64,000 nt of DNA from Oreohelix idahoensis (lineage: Eukaryota > Mollusca > Gastropoda > Stylommatophora > Oreohelicidae), in assembly GCA_024509875.1 (NCBI GenBank), contig JAMPIV010005837.1:1-64000 (forward strand), in the 5' to 3' direction. Below the pieces are notes generated by a model that saw only the letters and a program-made list of their open reading frames with translations, was not told the origin of the DNA and did no database searches. The position numbers were made by a program, and so were the translations under genes. The stretch's first letter is position 1. Each line of letters begins with the position of its first letter. Positions 1 to 12,360 of the stretch are shown one piece after another.

Positions 1-1342
1 TGATTTAGTCTAAGATTTCCCTTTACAGGTATGAACAGACTTGGATACTCTGATCTATCCTAAGGAAAAATATTGTTAGCAACAACACTTGCATAAAGAA
101 ATTTAAGACAGCAAAAAATGGGTGCCAAAATACAACAATAAAAGAATCGCTCAGTCCTGCATTCACTCTTATTCAGTCAGCCGTGATCACTAGCTTTCGT
201 TCGTACTTACAGCTTTGGTAGCAACTTCTGGACAAACAATTTTTTTAGGACATGCACATACAGAATCTCCAGGGTTAGACATTGGCCAAGGGAACCCCAG
301 CTCCAAAAAAGATAGGTTGAATTCGCTTCTTCAGGGAACGTTTCTTTGGTATTTCTTATTCAGGGATATCTGGTTCTGTCACATTAAAATTGTCCAGGCA
401 CGAACGTTAACAGCGAGCAAAGTGTCAATAGCTTAGATTTCTAGTAACTAGGAATGTCAGGTAACTGCCTTCTCTCAGTATAGGATTTTATTTGGTCACA
501 CCACATACTAGTCACAACTCCGTCGGAATGTTTATTGATTGTAATATTTTACTTGCCACAAGGGCTGAAATGTACTTGAGGTTTCTCTCAGGAAGAATTA
601 AATCTGGCGCGATAGGCCCGTTACTTTATTTAAATCTTAAAGTTTATGGAATGGGTACTCTGTCGTTCTGGATGCCAATGCAATGCCAGACAGGTTTTAC
701 TTTATACACCCACGTCTTTAAGAATAAAACGTTTGTTCTTCACAGATACTACTCAGTACTCAACGCTGGCAAAGTTGGGTCACCCCAGTTTCACTGAATA
801 AAGAGAAAACAACATATAAAATACTTATACGTACTATTCCCTCGGGTATAACTAACATTATAAACTGCAAGCGTAGAGCTTGTCGTATCATTTAAATCTC
901 CCGTGAAATAAGTTATATTCACAAAAATCAGTCATCATGAATTAGAAATACATACGTCTTTCGTCAATACTCAATGATGAATCAGTGCAGTTTTAAGTTA
1001 GTTAAAATATTCTCGACTGATTATTCGCAGTTTAATTTAATTCATTTACAGCTGCATGAGTTTAAGCTAGAAATTATAATATATTCTGCTTTCCATTGTA
1101 ACATGTCGACTAGTGAATATAACAGACTTAATATTAATTTCTTCTGCACAGAAATCTAACTAGTAAAATGAAAATAAGCGATTTATCACTAGATCACGCA
1201 ACACAATATATATTAAATATTTACCTCCACACAGAACTACAGATTAAACCACGAACTAGAATCCTTCAATATAATGGTAGCCTAGAACTCGGCAAAATGT
1301 TGCCAAGAAACTCAGAACTTTGCAATACACAAGATATTTCCT
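1..1342. other. Unassigned AT-rich DNA
   Basis: No coding pattern, tandem repeat or recognisable TE remnant was found. The open frames here are short, overlapping and low in complexity, as expected by chance in AT-rich DNA. Confidence 0.5.
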
Positions 1343-1918
1343 TAGTCCGTTCGGAAATTCGTGCCCACAGAAAGCGTCAATTTTCTCCAAAACTGTTTGT
1401 TGTATGGACATGAATTTTTGCATGCAGTCTTATATTTTCCATGCAGTTATTAATATATTTTTTGCCCTTACAAAACTCATGTCATGTTCGAATTTTCTTC
1501 TTTACGTTATATAAAAAACTATAACTGTTGTCTGGGTTAATTTTTAGTAGTTTTACAGGAAAGTTACAAGATCCGTTCAAAAATATTTTTTTTAATTAGT
1601 TACTCGCGACTGTGTACAATAGATGCGCACTCGTGCGGACATGTAGTCACTACACTAATTCAAACACACACAAAATATTTTTGAACGGATCTTGTAACTT
1701 TCCTGTAAAACTAATAGAAATTAACCCAGACAACGGTAAGAGATTTTTATATAACGTAAAGAAGAAAATTCCAACATGACATGAGTTTTGTAAGGGCAAA
1801 AAATATATTAATAACTGCATGGAAAATATAAGACTGCATGCAAAAATTCATGTCCATACAACAAACAGTTTTGGAGAAAATTGACACTTTCTGTGGGCAC
1901 GAATATCCGAGCGGACTA
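1343..1918. mobile_element. Fold-back (long inverted repeat) non-autonomous DNA element
   Basis: Two arms of about 247 bp (1343-1589 and 1672-1918) are near-perfect reverse complements around a spacer of about 80 bp. The left arm starts TAGTCCG and the right arm ends CGGACTA, so a TA duplication with GTCCG ends is possible, as in Tc1/mariner-like MITEs, although the palindrome makes the boundary ambiguous. Arm mismatches are few. No coding capacity is present; the open frame across the left arm is a by-product. Such elements are usually mobilised in trans. The superfamily is not established. Confidence 0.8.
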
Positions 1919-2505
1919 TAGCACGAGTGATCTGTCTACTGCAGATTTAGGAGTATGAATGACTAGTCCAAAACTCCCTCGGGTAGATATATCTTAAACA
2001 GACAAAGGATCCCACGTTATTTCGCAAATCCAAAATAGCCTCCCCTTCTCGTCTCTTAACACTTCACATACTAGACGCAGGCCCTAACTGCCATCACCTG
2101 TCAATACGCGTCTTAACGCCTCACCCGACTACTCTCATTTCTAATCGCAGCAGATTGGTGCCTACTCACACCTAACGACGAGAACTCAGCCGAAGAAACG
2201 CTGTGTCAGGTGAAAATGTAGACGATATGTCTGCCATCATGTCTGACGAAAACGAATTTCTCACACCATTCGCTCACATCCCAGGACTGACATCTATGTA
2301 ATAAACTGCGTTACCAGTATGAGAAAAGAAACGGCAAAGTCACAATGGGAAAATATATTTTGTCGCAAACGAATGAATGCGAAAAAACAGGAAAAGGATA
2401 CAAGAGCGATACTAAAGTAGAGGACACGGGTAGAAAAGAAAAGAATATGGAAAATGTATTGATCATAAATCTCTATGCGACAGTTCGTTCGTTCGTTCGT
2501 TCTCC
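1919..2505. other. Unassigned DNA
   Basis: Nothing recognisable except a short (TTCG)n run at about 2482-2500 just before the tandem array. Confidence 0.45.
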
Positions 2506-2640
2506 TTCTATGTTTTCCACAGTTGTCATCTCGTTTTATGTTTTCCATAGTTGTCATCTCTTTCTACATCTTCCAACGTTGTCATTTCTGTCAATGTTTT
2601 CCATAGTTGGCATCTCTTTCTATGCTTTCCAGTATTTGGC
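2506..2640. repeat. 28-bp tandem repeat, about 5 units
   Basis: The phrase TGTTTTCCA-AGTTGTCATCTC recurs with phase positions 2511, 2539, 2567, 2595 and 2623, a steady 28-bp period with a few substitutions per unit. It abuts the 3' end of a reverse-strand LINE fragment and may have grown from that tail. Confidence 0.75.
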
Positions 2641-2910
2641 TTCATTAATGACATTTCAACCAAGGCGAATAGTCCTTTAAAAACGTATGCCAATTCTTTC
2701 TGTCCCGTGTCATCAGCTTGAAGTCTTTTAAAGTCTTCTCCATCCCTTCCATGTCTGTCTCTAGTTTCTCTTCTCCGTGTGTGCCTTGGTCGCCTTCTAC
2801 CTCTATTACCCCGGCCATTGCAGAACATGAACTACCATGTAATGCTACCAACTGGTTTCCTCAGGTAAGCACCTTCCAACGTCTTCTTCTCATCTTTTTA
2901 TCCACTGGCA
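2641..2910 (-). pseudogene. LINE ORF2 C-terminal fragment
   Basis: Read on the minus strand this stretch has the C-terminal tail of an endonuclease-type LINE: an arginine/tryptophan-rich segment (RRRWK), a G-R-R-R-P-R block, then the ELETDMEG / DFKLMTRDRKNW / FLKDY pattern. The same order occurs in the fragments at 7.6-8.0, 38.2-38.7 and 53.2-53.4 kb, so all belong to one related family. Frames are broken and nothing upstream of the tail survives, consistent with 5' truncation on insertion. It is non-functional. Clade (RTE-like or another) is not decided from this much sequence. Confidence 0.65.
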
Positions 2911-5900
2911 CTAATCTAGATGTTGTCATCAGTTCCACATTGGTGATATTGTCTTTCTATTTTACACAAGCATCCGTTTATGAAAGTCTGTAGCTCTTTA
3001 GATGTAGTAGTCTTTGCTTTGCTGTTTCCTTATTGCCTTTGTAGTAAGATCCCTGATACCCCGATCAAATAGATAAAGTAGTATCAATTATAAATCCAAA
3101 TACTATAGAGATAAAATAGAGAGTTGTGCTCAACGTCTTCGCCATCGCCCGCAGTCGCGCAGGTTTTGAGAAGCCTTAACGCAAAGTGAATGGTACCCTC
3201 TCTCAATATTACAAGCTTTCATACTCCGTCCTTGAAATTAACTATAACATTTTGGCAGCCACGGCGTGTTTCGTTCCAAGAAAGACGGAGAGAGAGAGGA
3301 AGTATTAATAGAACGACATTCGACCGTGGTTCTAGGCCTCACTTACGATAACGCAAGTGCGTGACTTTGCTACTAGCAGATTTTGGAAAAGCGGTGCAAA
3401 TCCACTACAACCCACCTGCCCACCCCGTTCATTAGTAGCGCAGTTTGAATGTATAAACACTTAGATCGTGAGACGATAGTAAAAACACACAGACAGGCTC
3501 GCATTTCCTGTCTAGTTGTATTTTCTGATGAAATCCAAACGCGTTGCTTCGTTTTGAAAAAGAACGAGAGGGGGAGGGAAAAGGTGGTGGATTTAAAGAA
3601 AAGAAAAAAATTACGGCTAACTTGGAAATTTGAAAATACCCACTAATGTGTAGGGCTGGAGATGGCGAAAGTGAAACTTAGAAGGATAGATAACGGGTGG
3701 CCCAAGGAACATCGATGCAGAATAAAATAAAGTAAAGTACAGTAACAATAAAATGATAATACTTGTTTATTAGAATATCATATTCCACATTATGATATAT
3801 TATCCTACCGTAGAGAAAAAAGTATGTTATTTGAAGAACTGAAGAGGAAAAAAAAGATGAAAATTATGATAAGGAGAGAAATAAAAATATAACGACTATA
3901 TGACAGACAGTCGTCTGATCAATAATTGCCTTTTCTCATTAAAAACGCTTAGATAGTAACAGAAATATTGTAAAGAAAAGACAGAGAGACAGACGCATTG
4001 ATGTCCTCACTCAACTTTGCCAGTCTTGGGAGAGGGGGGACGTTACATTTTTTTGAAAGTGTAATTTATTTTGAAAAACTGGCAAGTGGGCATAACATAA
4101 TTTGATTAGCTGTGGTAGAATAGACTAAGGGTAGGAATAAAAACGATTTGAAGCCAGCGTTAGTTGCCACTTGAAGATAAAGATTTGAAAAGTAGTGTTA
4201 TCATCAGACGCACGGCATTCACAACCATTGTCTTCGCTGTTCTGCACCAGTGGCGATCTGAGTGTGACCATTGATCGCCGGTTAACCTACAAATTGTGCA
4301 TTATTTCATTGATGCGGTAAGATAAACATTTATATTAACATTATTATTGAGATGTATCTGTATTATTGAATGTGTATGCAGTATCGATGGGTAGAGGCTA
4401 AACCAGAAAGGCGCCAAACTCAACACTTTGTGTTATGCCACAAGTGCTATTAGGGAAGATTACCATTTCTTTTAAAAGCCAGGCAGGCTTACTTAAACTT
4501 TGGGAGATAATGAAAAGACTTAGTTGGAAATAAAATAGGACATTATTATGATTGGAAGGCCAGAAAACCACTGGCCGTCTTCAGCAAGTCAAAGGGTTTT
4601 CACATGACTTCATAAAATTAACTATAATTTTCCTATGAAAGGAATGTATCAAACTGATGATTGAAATTTACCTGAGTATGAAGCTGTCACCCCGTCAGAT
4701 AGGAACGATAGCTATTTATATAGCCATAGAAACTGATCTTGAAACTGTTGATAATGCTTAGTTGGTTAGGGAAGGAGAGATATGTTTGAAATACTGCGGA
4801 GGCCTTAATCCTCTTATTTTCAGGGTTCCATGTTGAAACATTCAGAGAGCCATACCAGACTTATTGAATCTGCACGTTCAAGGCAATAAGTATCTGATTG
4901 CCCAAAAATCTGAAGAGTGCTGTAGCAGTGTCTATACGTTGCAGTCGTGGAGACTATCGTTGTGGAAGAAAGACAACAGTGCTCCAGAACTCAAAGATAC
5001 GAACCATCCACGGGTTCATGATTTTTCACTTGACATAATCTCTCCAGTATTAAACCAACACAGCGTTCTTGAGGTGATGAACCTAATCGTTCCTCATAAG
5101 AGTGACTCTTTATAAAATTTAGCGCTTTACCAGGACATTCCAAGTCATAGACATTTTCATAATATAATAGACAAGTTGTCTTTTTTTAATTCACATTACT
5201 GTAAATACATTTCCATTCTATTTGAGTTTTAAACATTCCTGTACCCAAGAAATTGAGGTACAGGAAATTAAAATTGTAAAAAATTGTTACTCAAACTTTA
5301 ACCATTGATTTGTTTAATCTTTTTCATTGAGTTTTACATTAGTGGTTGTTGTCATTCTCTCTACATCATATAACAAATTAACCTTGACATTTAGCCAGAT
5401 AACAACCAGACACCTTTACATAAAAGTACGCTCAAAATATATCGCAGATTGAGGTCTTAGGGTGGTAGCAGTCAGGTACCCTGAGAACAAGCATCTTCAA
5501 CTCTTAGACTCAGGGACTTGCATAGCTGACCTCACTCTGTAGACAAGTAATATTTATCTCAATAACATCTAAACCCACCACAGCCTTTTCGGCAGGTTTA
5601 CCTGCTGTCATGTCTCTTGACGTGTCCGCAGTCAGTAGCTACATGCTGAATTTATATTCCCTTGTGGGTCCACATGTTGCAGTTAGAAGCTACAGCAGCC
5701 AGACGTTGCATAGTTTTACTTTCTCGCTTCTTGGCACGTTGCAATTATCGGTTACACGTTGTATTTTCAATTATATACATACATATATGGAATAAGCAAC
5801 TCTTAAAAAACCAAAGTTTGGGAACCACCTTTCTAAAAAATATTAGAAACATCCAAAGATCGATGACATTTTTTTGACTTGTATCTATCACTTTTAGTTG

Positions 5901-6373
5901 AAGTTCAGTGTTGGCTGCCATAAATTTGGAACTTAATCTTGTCGAAAATGAAGCAACTGCCGCACATTCAAGTTAGTCTCGTGAAAGCAAGTTTAATTGT
6001 AAAAGCTTGAAGACGAATCCCTTCAGCTTGTTGGAAAAGTGAAGCCGTGCATGAGGACATTTAAAGGGAACAAATTGTCTAATGTAGTTGTTTTTATTTA
6101 CATTTATGTTTGTTTATATGATTATGTTGTTTATCTATGTATTTATTAAAAGAGCTTCTTTAAACTTTTAAGATGAAGTTTTTTTAAAAAGTGAAACAAA
6201 CCAGGTATAGAGAGAGTTTTACTATGAAACAATAAACCAAAAACACGGGATGTATTGGGGTTTGCCGTTTTTCAGACACTGTCATAACAGCCTCATTTTC
6301 TGAGGCGTCTTTTTCTATCTAGCCCCAGTTCTATTATGACTGCGATCACCCTTGACTTCCCACTTTTTTTTTT

Positions 6374-6377
<4 letters not shown>
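2911..6377. other. Unassigned AT-rich DNA
   Basis: No TE protein motif, RNA gene or convincing exon was found. A purine-rich stretch near 3540-3610 and scattered homopolymers are present. The longest open frame here (4864-5115, 83 residues) has no recognisable domain and ordinary AT-rich composition. Confidence 0.45.

Positions 6378-6450
<73 letters not shown>
6378..6450. repeat. (AT)n microsatellite
   Basis: Uninterrupted alternating A/T of about 73 bp flanked by T-rich and TTTAAATT sequence. Confidence 0.95.
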
Positions 6451-6453
<3 letters not shown>

Positions 6454-7416
6454 TAAATTAATATATTTATTTATTTTTTCCTCTTAATAGGTATTACTTT
6501 TCCCCCCACTCGGTTTTCCAGTCCTTGTTTTCATTATTTTTTATTTATAGTTTCAATGTACTATTCACTTCTGGTTTCCAGTTCAGTAGCGGCCATTTTC
6601 GCCCCGACATGTGACACTGTCAGGGAGTATTTGCCTCTTATTCCTATAGTTTCATGTTCTCCACTTAATTCTCACTTTCATTCCCTTCTATCTTTTGTTT
6701 GTCTGTCCCAGACGAAGGCCTTGTGGCTGCAACGTAGGTTTCCTTGTCCTTTCTCTTAGTAAGACATTACTTTTTGTGTTGTTGTTTTTTTCTTCCATCA
6801 TAACAGTACACAAGAAACAGACAGATCAAGAGTAAACAAGACAAAACACACTCTAAACACGTCGAGAATAAAATAGATGAACGAAGGAAGGAAAACAAAT
6901 TGTTTTGATAAGGCATAACGAATAAACATAGGAGAAATTGAAATAATGAAAAGGACAAAGTACAAATACGAAAAAATGAAACAGATTAGCAGTAACAGAA
7001 GTAATTCAATATGTGTTAATAATAAAAGGTTTTATCTTCCTTTACTTTCTTTTTTTATCCGCGGCTATTTTTAGAGGCAGCCGTTTATAATTTGTTTCAG
7101 TGATTAAATGCGCTTGTGTATTTATCATCGGGTTCCTTTGCTATACCCTTGTCACTTTACCCATAAGCTTTTCACTGTGTTCATTCTCGTGCAGTTCAGC
7201 TGTCTATATTATGTCATTTTATTTCTGTCCTGCTGTTCATCTTACCCTGATATATTCTATTCTTACTGACATCACGCGAACAATTCTGCAACCTCTTCTC
7301 AATTTTTGATACATCGTATTGTATGCGAGCTGAAGTGAATGTAACCAATATTGAAATATTTGTCATAATTATTCAGTAACATTTCACAATTATGAAATAC
7401 TGTTATCCCTAAGGCA

Positions 7417-7418
<2 letters not shown>
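6451..7418. other. Unassigned DNA with a possible retroelement remnant
   Basis: Positions about 6590-6760 hold a pyrimidine-rich segment containing GACGAAGGCC, TTGTGG, then CTGCAACG near 6712-6740. This layout resembles a degenerate hammerhead-like stem II block of the kind found in Penelope-like elements, but the required GAAA is absent. The rest is AT-rich and unrecognised. Confidence 0.25.
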
Positions 7419-7450
<32 letters not shown>

Positions 7451-7614
7451 AGATCATCATCATCAACATCATCATCATCAACATCAATATCATCATCATC
7501 AACATCATCATCAACATCATCATCAGCAGCATCATCATCATCATCATCATTATCATCATCATCAACATCATCATCAACATCATCATCATCATCAACATCA
7601 TCATCATCACCATC
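7419..7614 (-). repeat. (ATC)n trinucleotide array, probably an expanded LINE 3' tail
   Basis: About 195 bp of CAT/ATC units with regular AAC interruptions (CATCATCAACATC). It sits exactly at the 3' side of the reverse-strand LINE fragment that follows. Read on the minus strand the tail is therefore (GATGAT)n, the same tail type that ends the LINE at 56.14-56.16 kb. Confidence 0.85.
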
Positions 7615-8045
7615 CTTCAACTTCACAAGAAGCATAGGCCTTCAACAAACTTCTGCCAAGACTTGCTGTCCTGTGCCATCAGCTCTATGTCTTTCCATGC
7701 CTTCTTCATCATTTTTATTTCTCTCTCCAGTTTTCTTCTCCATATGTTCTTCGGTCTACCTCTGCTTCATATACCCTGATGATTCCAGGACAAGAACTGC
7801 CTTGTATTGCTACCAGCAAGTTTCCTCAATGTGTGTCCTATCCATCGCCAGCGTCTTCTTCTCATTTTTATTTCTCTCTCCAGTTTTCTTCTCAATATGT
7901 TCTTCGGTCTACCTCTGCTTCATACACCCTGATGATTGCAGGACAAGAACTGCCTTGTAATGCTACCAACAAGTTTTCTCAATGTGTGTCCTATCCATCG
8001 CCAGCGTCTTCTTCTCATCTATTGTTCCACCTTTGCTTGTCTGTA
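7615..8045 (-). pseudogene. LINE ORF2 C-terminal fragment with 152-bp internal duplication
   Basis: The minus strand encodes the LINE C-terminus: a [10 protein letters not shown] block, a short Q-F-L-S-W segment, the G-R-P-K-N block, then E-R-E-I-K-M-M-K-K and a D-S-K-S-W ending just before the (GATGAT)n tail. About 152 bp of this is present twice in tandem; the phrase TCGGTCTACC recurs at 7751 and 7903. The WIGH-to-ERE segment is thus repeated. This is not the normal architecture of such ORFs. The fragment is 5' truncated and non-functional. Confidence 0.75.
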
Positions 8046-9676
8046 TCATAGTCGATGGAGCTTCTCACATCAGTGTATCTGGGGGCATACAACTTCAAGC
8101 TCTTTCTGGGTTGGCTTACCGCAAGCATGTCACCATTGATTGAAAGTCTTATAATTCTTGCGTCCGATTGAGGGCCGATTGCTCCTTAGTGTGCAGGTGG
8201 GAATGCTAAGAGAATGACCGGCCCATAAAAATTCTAAAGACACGTCTTTTAAGTTTCGGTTTGCAGAAAGAGACGTGAGCATAAACCTTTTAAAAGTCTT
8301 GCGCCGGATCTGCTGCACGGAGAACGGGGGACTGAAAGAAGAGGTAGCTTGGCTGAATTAGTTCGACTGAGCGCATGGAACTCTTTTTGAGACCAAATGC
8401 TGGGCGGTTGTGACCATTAATGCGTAAGTATGTGTAGATCTTTTACACGCTACTTGTGAACATTTGAATATATTCTCGGACCGTGTCTCCGTGAGTAAGA
8501 ATGAGACGATTTGTAATAATATAGAAGCGCAACACTGACCAAGTTTGAAAAGAACTCCCCCTCTCGTTGCTCGGTGCTAAGGCGGTCTTCGTGTTAAATA
8601 TTATAAACGCGTGTGGGCAGAAAGCACGAGCTAGAGGGAAATCACTACATAGAGCAATTTTTTTTTCATTTGCCTTATGTCTACGCGGTAACATTTTTAT
8701 TCTGGACGTCACTCTAAACTAGTTGGGTTTATTTGAATGAGTGCGAGATAAATGGTTAAGAAACAGGGGAGAAGATGGTTCCGGACTTTTGGGGTAAAAT
8801 ATGTGGGTAATGTTTGACGAGTGGACATGTGATCAGAATAAATTGAAACATCTAAACCCATTACGTGAGAACTTGACCAGTTAAAACTCATATGGTAGTA
8901 TAGCTTGACGTCCTCGCTTGAGCAGACATGAGAAGTTGCATGTGTCTGTTGAAAAGTATGTGAGTCCTGAGTATTAGCGCAAGCGTTAATTGTTGAGAAA
9001 TTACATAGAAATGTCTACGGAATGTCTGTGACGGACTGACGTAGTTGTTCTTGTCGTCTGTTACACATTGATCGTTAGTGGGGACGCTAATTATATGCGT
9101 TAAAAGAAAATGTAGGCATTGTAGAAATTCGATTCTATGTAGTTTGGTTATAAGGATGTCATAGGAGTAAAATGGGGAGGAGGGATAGGAAAATAAATAT
9201 GTTATAACTAAAGAACGAAACATTCTGTTTTGATGTTGCGCGATAACTAACCGGGCAGTCTTGGACCAGTATGTGACTACGAGTTGGCACATAGGTCTAT
9301 GATAGATGTTTGGAAAGATGTTTTGTATGTATTGTCAAGTGACTATATTGCAAAATATATTTGGGTGAGGTGGAGTGGCACTTGTTTTCATTGGGTCGGA
9401 TACTAATATGATATTGGCATCAGAGGCATGTTAGTGGTCCTCGTGCCATTTGATGTTAGTAATTTTGGTTTATGTCATTACGATACTAGTGTTGAGGATC
9501 TGTGATGTGACTAATTGTAAAATTTAAATAAATTAATTCACAGGAGTCTTGGGAAGGTCAAGGGCAGAGCGAGTCTGAGGCACAGTATTCTTTGCCATGT
9601 CAACGTTATTTGGGTGTGGCGCATTTATGGCTCTGTGATTTACTAGTTGTAGAGAATGCTTTTATTGTTATTTACA
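8046..9676. other. Unassigned DNA upstream of the long LTR element
   Basis: No TE motif or gene recognised. From about 8.1 kb the sequence takes on the texture of the following 20 kb (scrambled, no ORF continuity), so part of it may belong to the same low-accuracy stretch. Confidence 0.4.
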
Positions 9677-12360
9677 TGTGTGGGTAAACATTCTATAATC
9701 TACTCATGCTTAAATTAGATGTTATACCGCGTATGAGTGCATAAAGTTCAAAGATCAAGATATATGTACTGTAAATAATTTTCGGAAGGGAGAATCGTAG
9801 TTGTCCGCACTTTACGCCTTATCAGTCGTAATTTAGGGTTTGATGACGCTAAATGGCGCCCGCGATACGCAGGATTGTGGAGGGGTATCCCTACTATTGC
9901 AAATTCCGTCTTGTAGGGACAAACGTTCGACTTGCCTCTAGGTCAACTAAGGGGTATTTGCCTAATAGACCTTGTAGAGGGGAGATAATCGGAGAAAAAA
10001 CCCAACGCAATAATTCACCAGTTCAACATATGTTCTCAAAAATTAAAAACTGACTTCGCTAGTATTGCCTCTAGGCGGATGTATTTGACTGCGTTTCGCG
10101 GATAAGTGTTGCGATAGAAGTAAGTTGAGAAAAAAAATGGACAATACGGTCAGGGATAACATCTGTTAGCTCGTTATTGGAATGAGCGGATGAATACGTC
10201 GCGTTTATGTTGCTTGTGAATAAGTACATGAGAAAAAGATTGAGCAGGTGTAGTTGTAAAAAATCAAGACAACGTAATCATAGAAAAAAAATAGTTTGGA
10301 ATATTTGAACCAAGCTAGCTTAGCCCCATAAAAATTGCATATACTTCGTGTGTATCCTGTGGCTTTGCTTGAGCTAAGGAATATGTTATTCAATTACATT
10401 AGAAATCAGTCCTTAATTACGATTAATTATAAATGTATGGGTAGGGATTTAGTTACAGTAGAGAATCGGAGATGATTTGTCCGGTGGCAAGTCATATTGC
10501 GGCTTTGGATATGTTGAGTTAGCTATATTTTTTTTCGGAACAAGATTAGGTGCGAAGAAAGGCTAAGCTAGGTACGCATGAAGGGGATTGGGTGGAAATA
10601 TGAAAGGTGAGGCGAAATATTTATTCGGGCGACCTCATCGTGTCACTATAAGCTATTTTGAGGATTACCGCGCCGGAGGTTAGACGATAGTATTGAAAGT
10701 TTTGAATTGTATTGGTTTGTAACGGACTTTGTTTACAGTGTAGAAATTAGATGAATAATATTGGCCAGAGTAGGTTTGATGTATGTGTGGGAATAAAAAG
10801 CAGTTGTAGGTGGATGGAGCGCGGGATTTTTTGATAACAAAATTTGTTGGCCTATAGGAAGCGGTTGAGAGCTAGCTTTGTGCTGTGTAAAACTCAATAT
10901 TTCTCTAAAAGCACTTGGTACATGAACTGGCATGATTCGAAAGTGGGCTACGTTCAATACGTTCAACTTGTGTATTTTCATTTGGATTTTATAGATGTGG
11001 TAAGACTTGACTTTATGTATCAGTGTAGCCTTAAATATAAAATTGAATGTGATGATAAAATTATAATGGTATTGACTATAAGTAAGAGGGTTCTGTAGCA
11101 ACTTTATAGGCAGAGACGGCCTATGAGATTGTGATCGATCCAGTGATGAATTGGGATATCAGGAGAGGTGCGTTAGACTTACAAGAAATTATGTATGATG
11201 TTTGTCATTGTAAGGGAGCATATCTCCTGGATCGTATGCTGCAGAAAAGCTTACGCTGGAATTGACTGGGGCGTAGTATGACTTTACTTGTTAGGGGTTG
11301 GAGGAATATCTGGTGTTCATTGTCACATCGGAAAAGATAATGGGTTTGTTTGGTCATATTGGTTGGAATTAGAAGGCTATTGACCCTTTTCGTTTGTTTG
11401 TATGATGTACTGCCAACTTAACTGTGGAACTAGGTATTGTGATACTAGTCGGTATGTTAAAGAAGCGATGCCTAACCATCACAAATTTACAGGTGTCCTG
11501 GGTTACTGACGTTATGTCAGTACCAAAACGCTTGAGAACTGCGTTGTCGATTATGGACTCTGTCTTGTATTACTTCGAAGCCCATGGCTAGTGGACAGGT
11601 TGCCTATCAAACAGTGGAAACAGATTTGTTCTATATCGAGCGAGAGGGAAACGATCTACTGTATATTCTCTGCTCAAATGTCAAGTTATCTTGTTCGGAC
11701 CTGGGATGCAGCTAACGTTAAATAGAACTAGAAAGTGATAGCGAAAGGAAAACATGATGTTCGTGAATAGTTATTAATATTTACACAAGTGACAACGAAA
11801 GACAGACGATTAACCTTAAATCGGGGATGTGAGTTTATAAGACAACAACCTATTGTTGGTTACGAGTTATTAGTGCCTCAAAGTGAAGAAGAGTATACAA
11901 CTCTTGACAGCATTGTTATGTATATTTTGTAAAAGTGATTGGTTTGGGTTATGTAGTTGGATCAGAAGATTGGCTGGTATGTGTTATTGGGACGGTTGTA
12001 AATGATTACTTATTAGATTGTGGGACACTTTAGGTATTGTACAGTTCTGGTTCAAAAGTAAAATTGTAGAAAGATTCTAGGATAATTATAGAGAGGTTTG
12101 GTCATAAATAGATCGTATTTTACAAGATTTTCATAACCACGGTCTTGATATTTAAGAATGAGGCCTTTTATAGTTGTTGATCGTTTTGGTGGAGATGTTA
12201 CTGTGTATCAGGTAACTGTGTTGGTTGTTTATTTTTGAATGAACTTTATGTTGTTTGGTATGTTAGGTTGGTTATTGCACGATATGGACCAGCTTTCACT
12301 ATGCTTCATAACCCTAATAGACATAACGAAGTCCGATTTTTAAATAATTCTTCGTTGTGT
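9677..12360 (+). repeat. 5' LTR (about 2.7 kb)
   Basis: Begins TGTGTGGGTAAAC. It pairs collinearly with the 3' LTR: 9738 with 26290, 10100 with 26640, 10590 with 27120, 10850 with 28900, 11600 with 29740, and 12270 with 30430. The first part also matches the isolated fragment at 57004-57800. At about 2.7 kb it is long for a metazoan gypsy LTR. The 3' edge, at about 12350-12370, is an estimate from where similarity to the 3' copy stops. Confidence 0.7.

Noticed and set aside
4864..5115. 83-residue + strand frame as a host gene exon
   Set aside because: No recognisable domain, no splice or promoter context, and the length is unremarkable for random AT-rich DNA.
7299..7635. Minus-strand frames of about 100 residues rich in methionine or aspartate
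   Set aside because: They are translations of the (ATC)n array and not genes.
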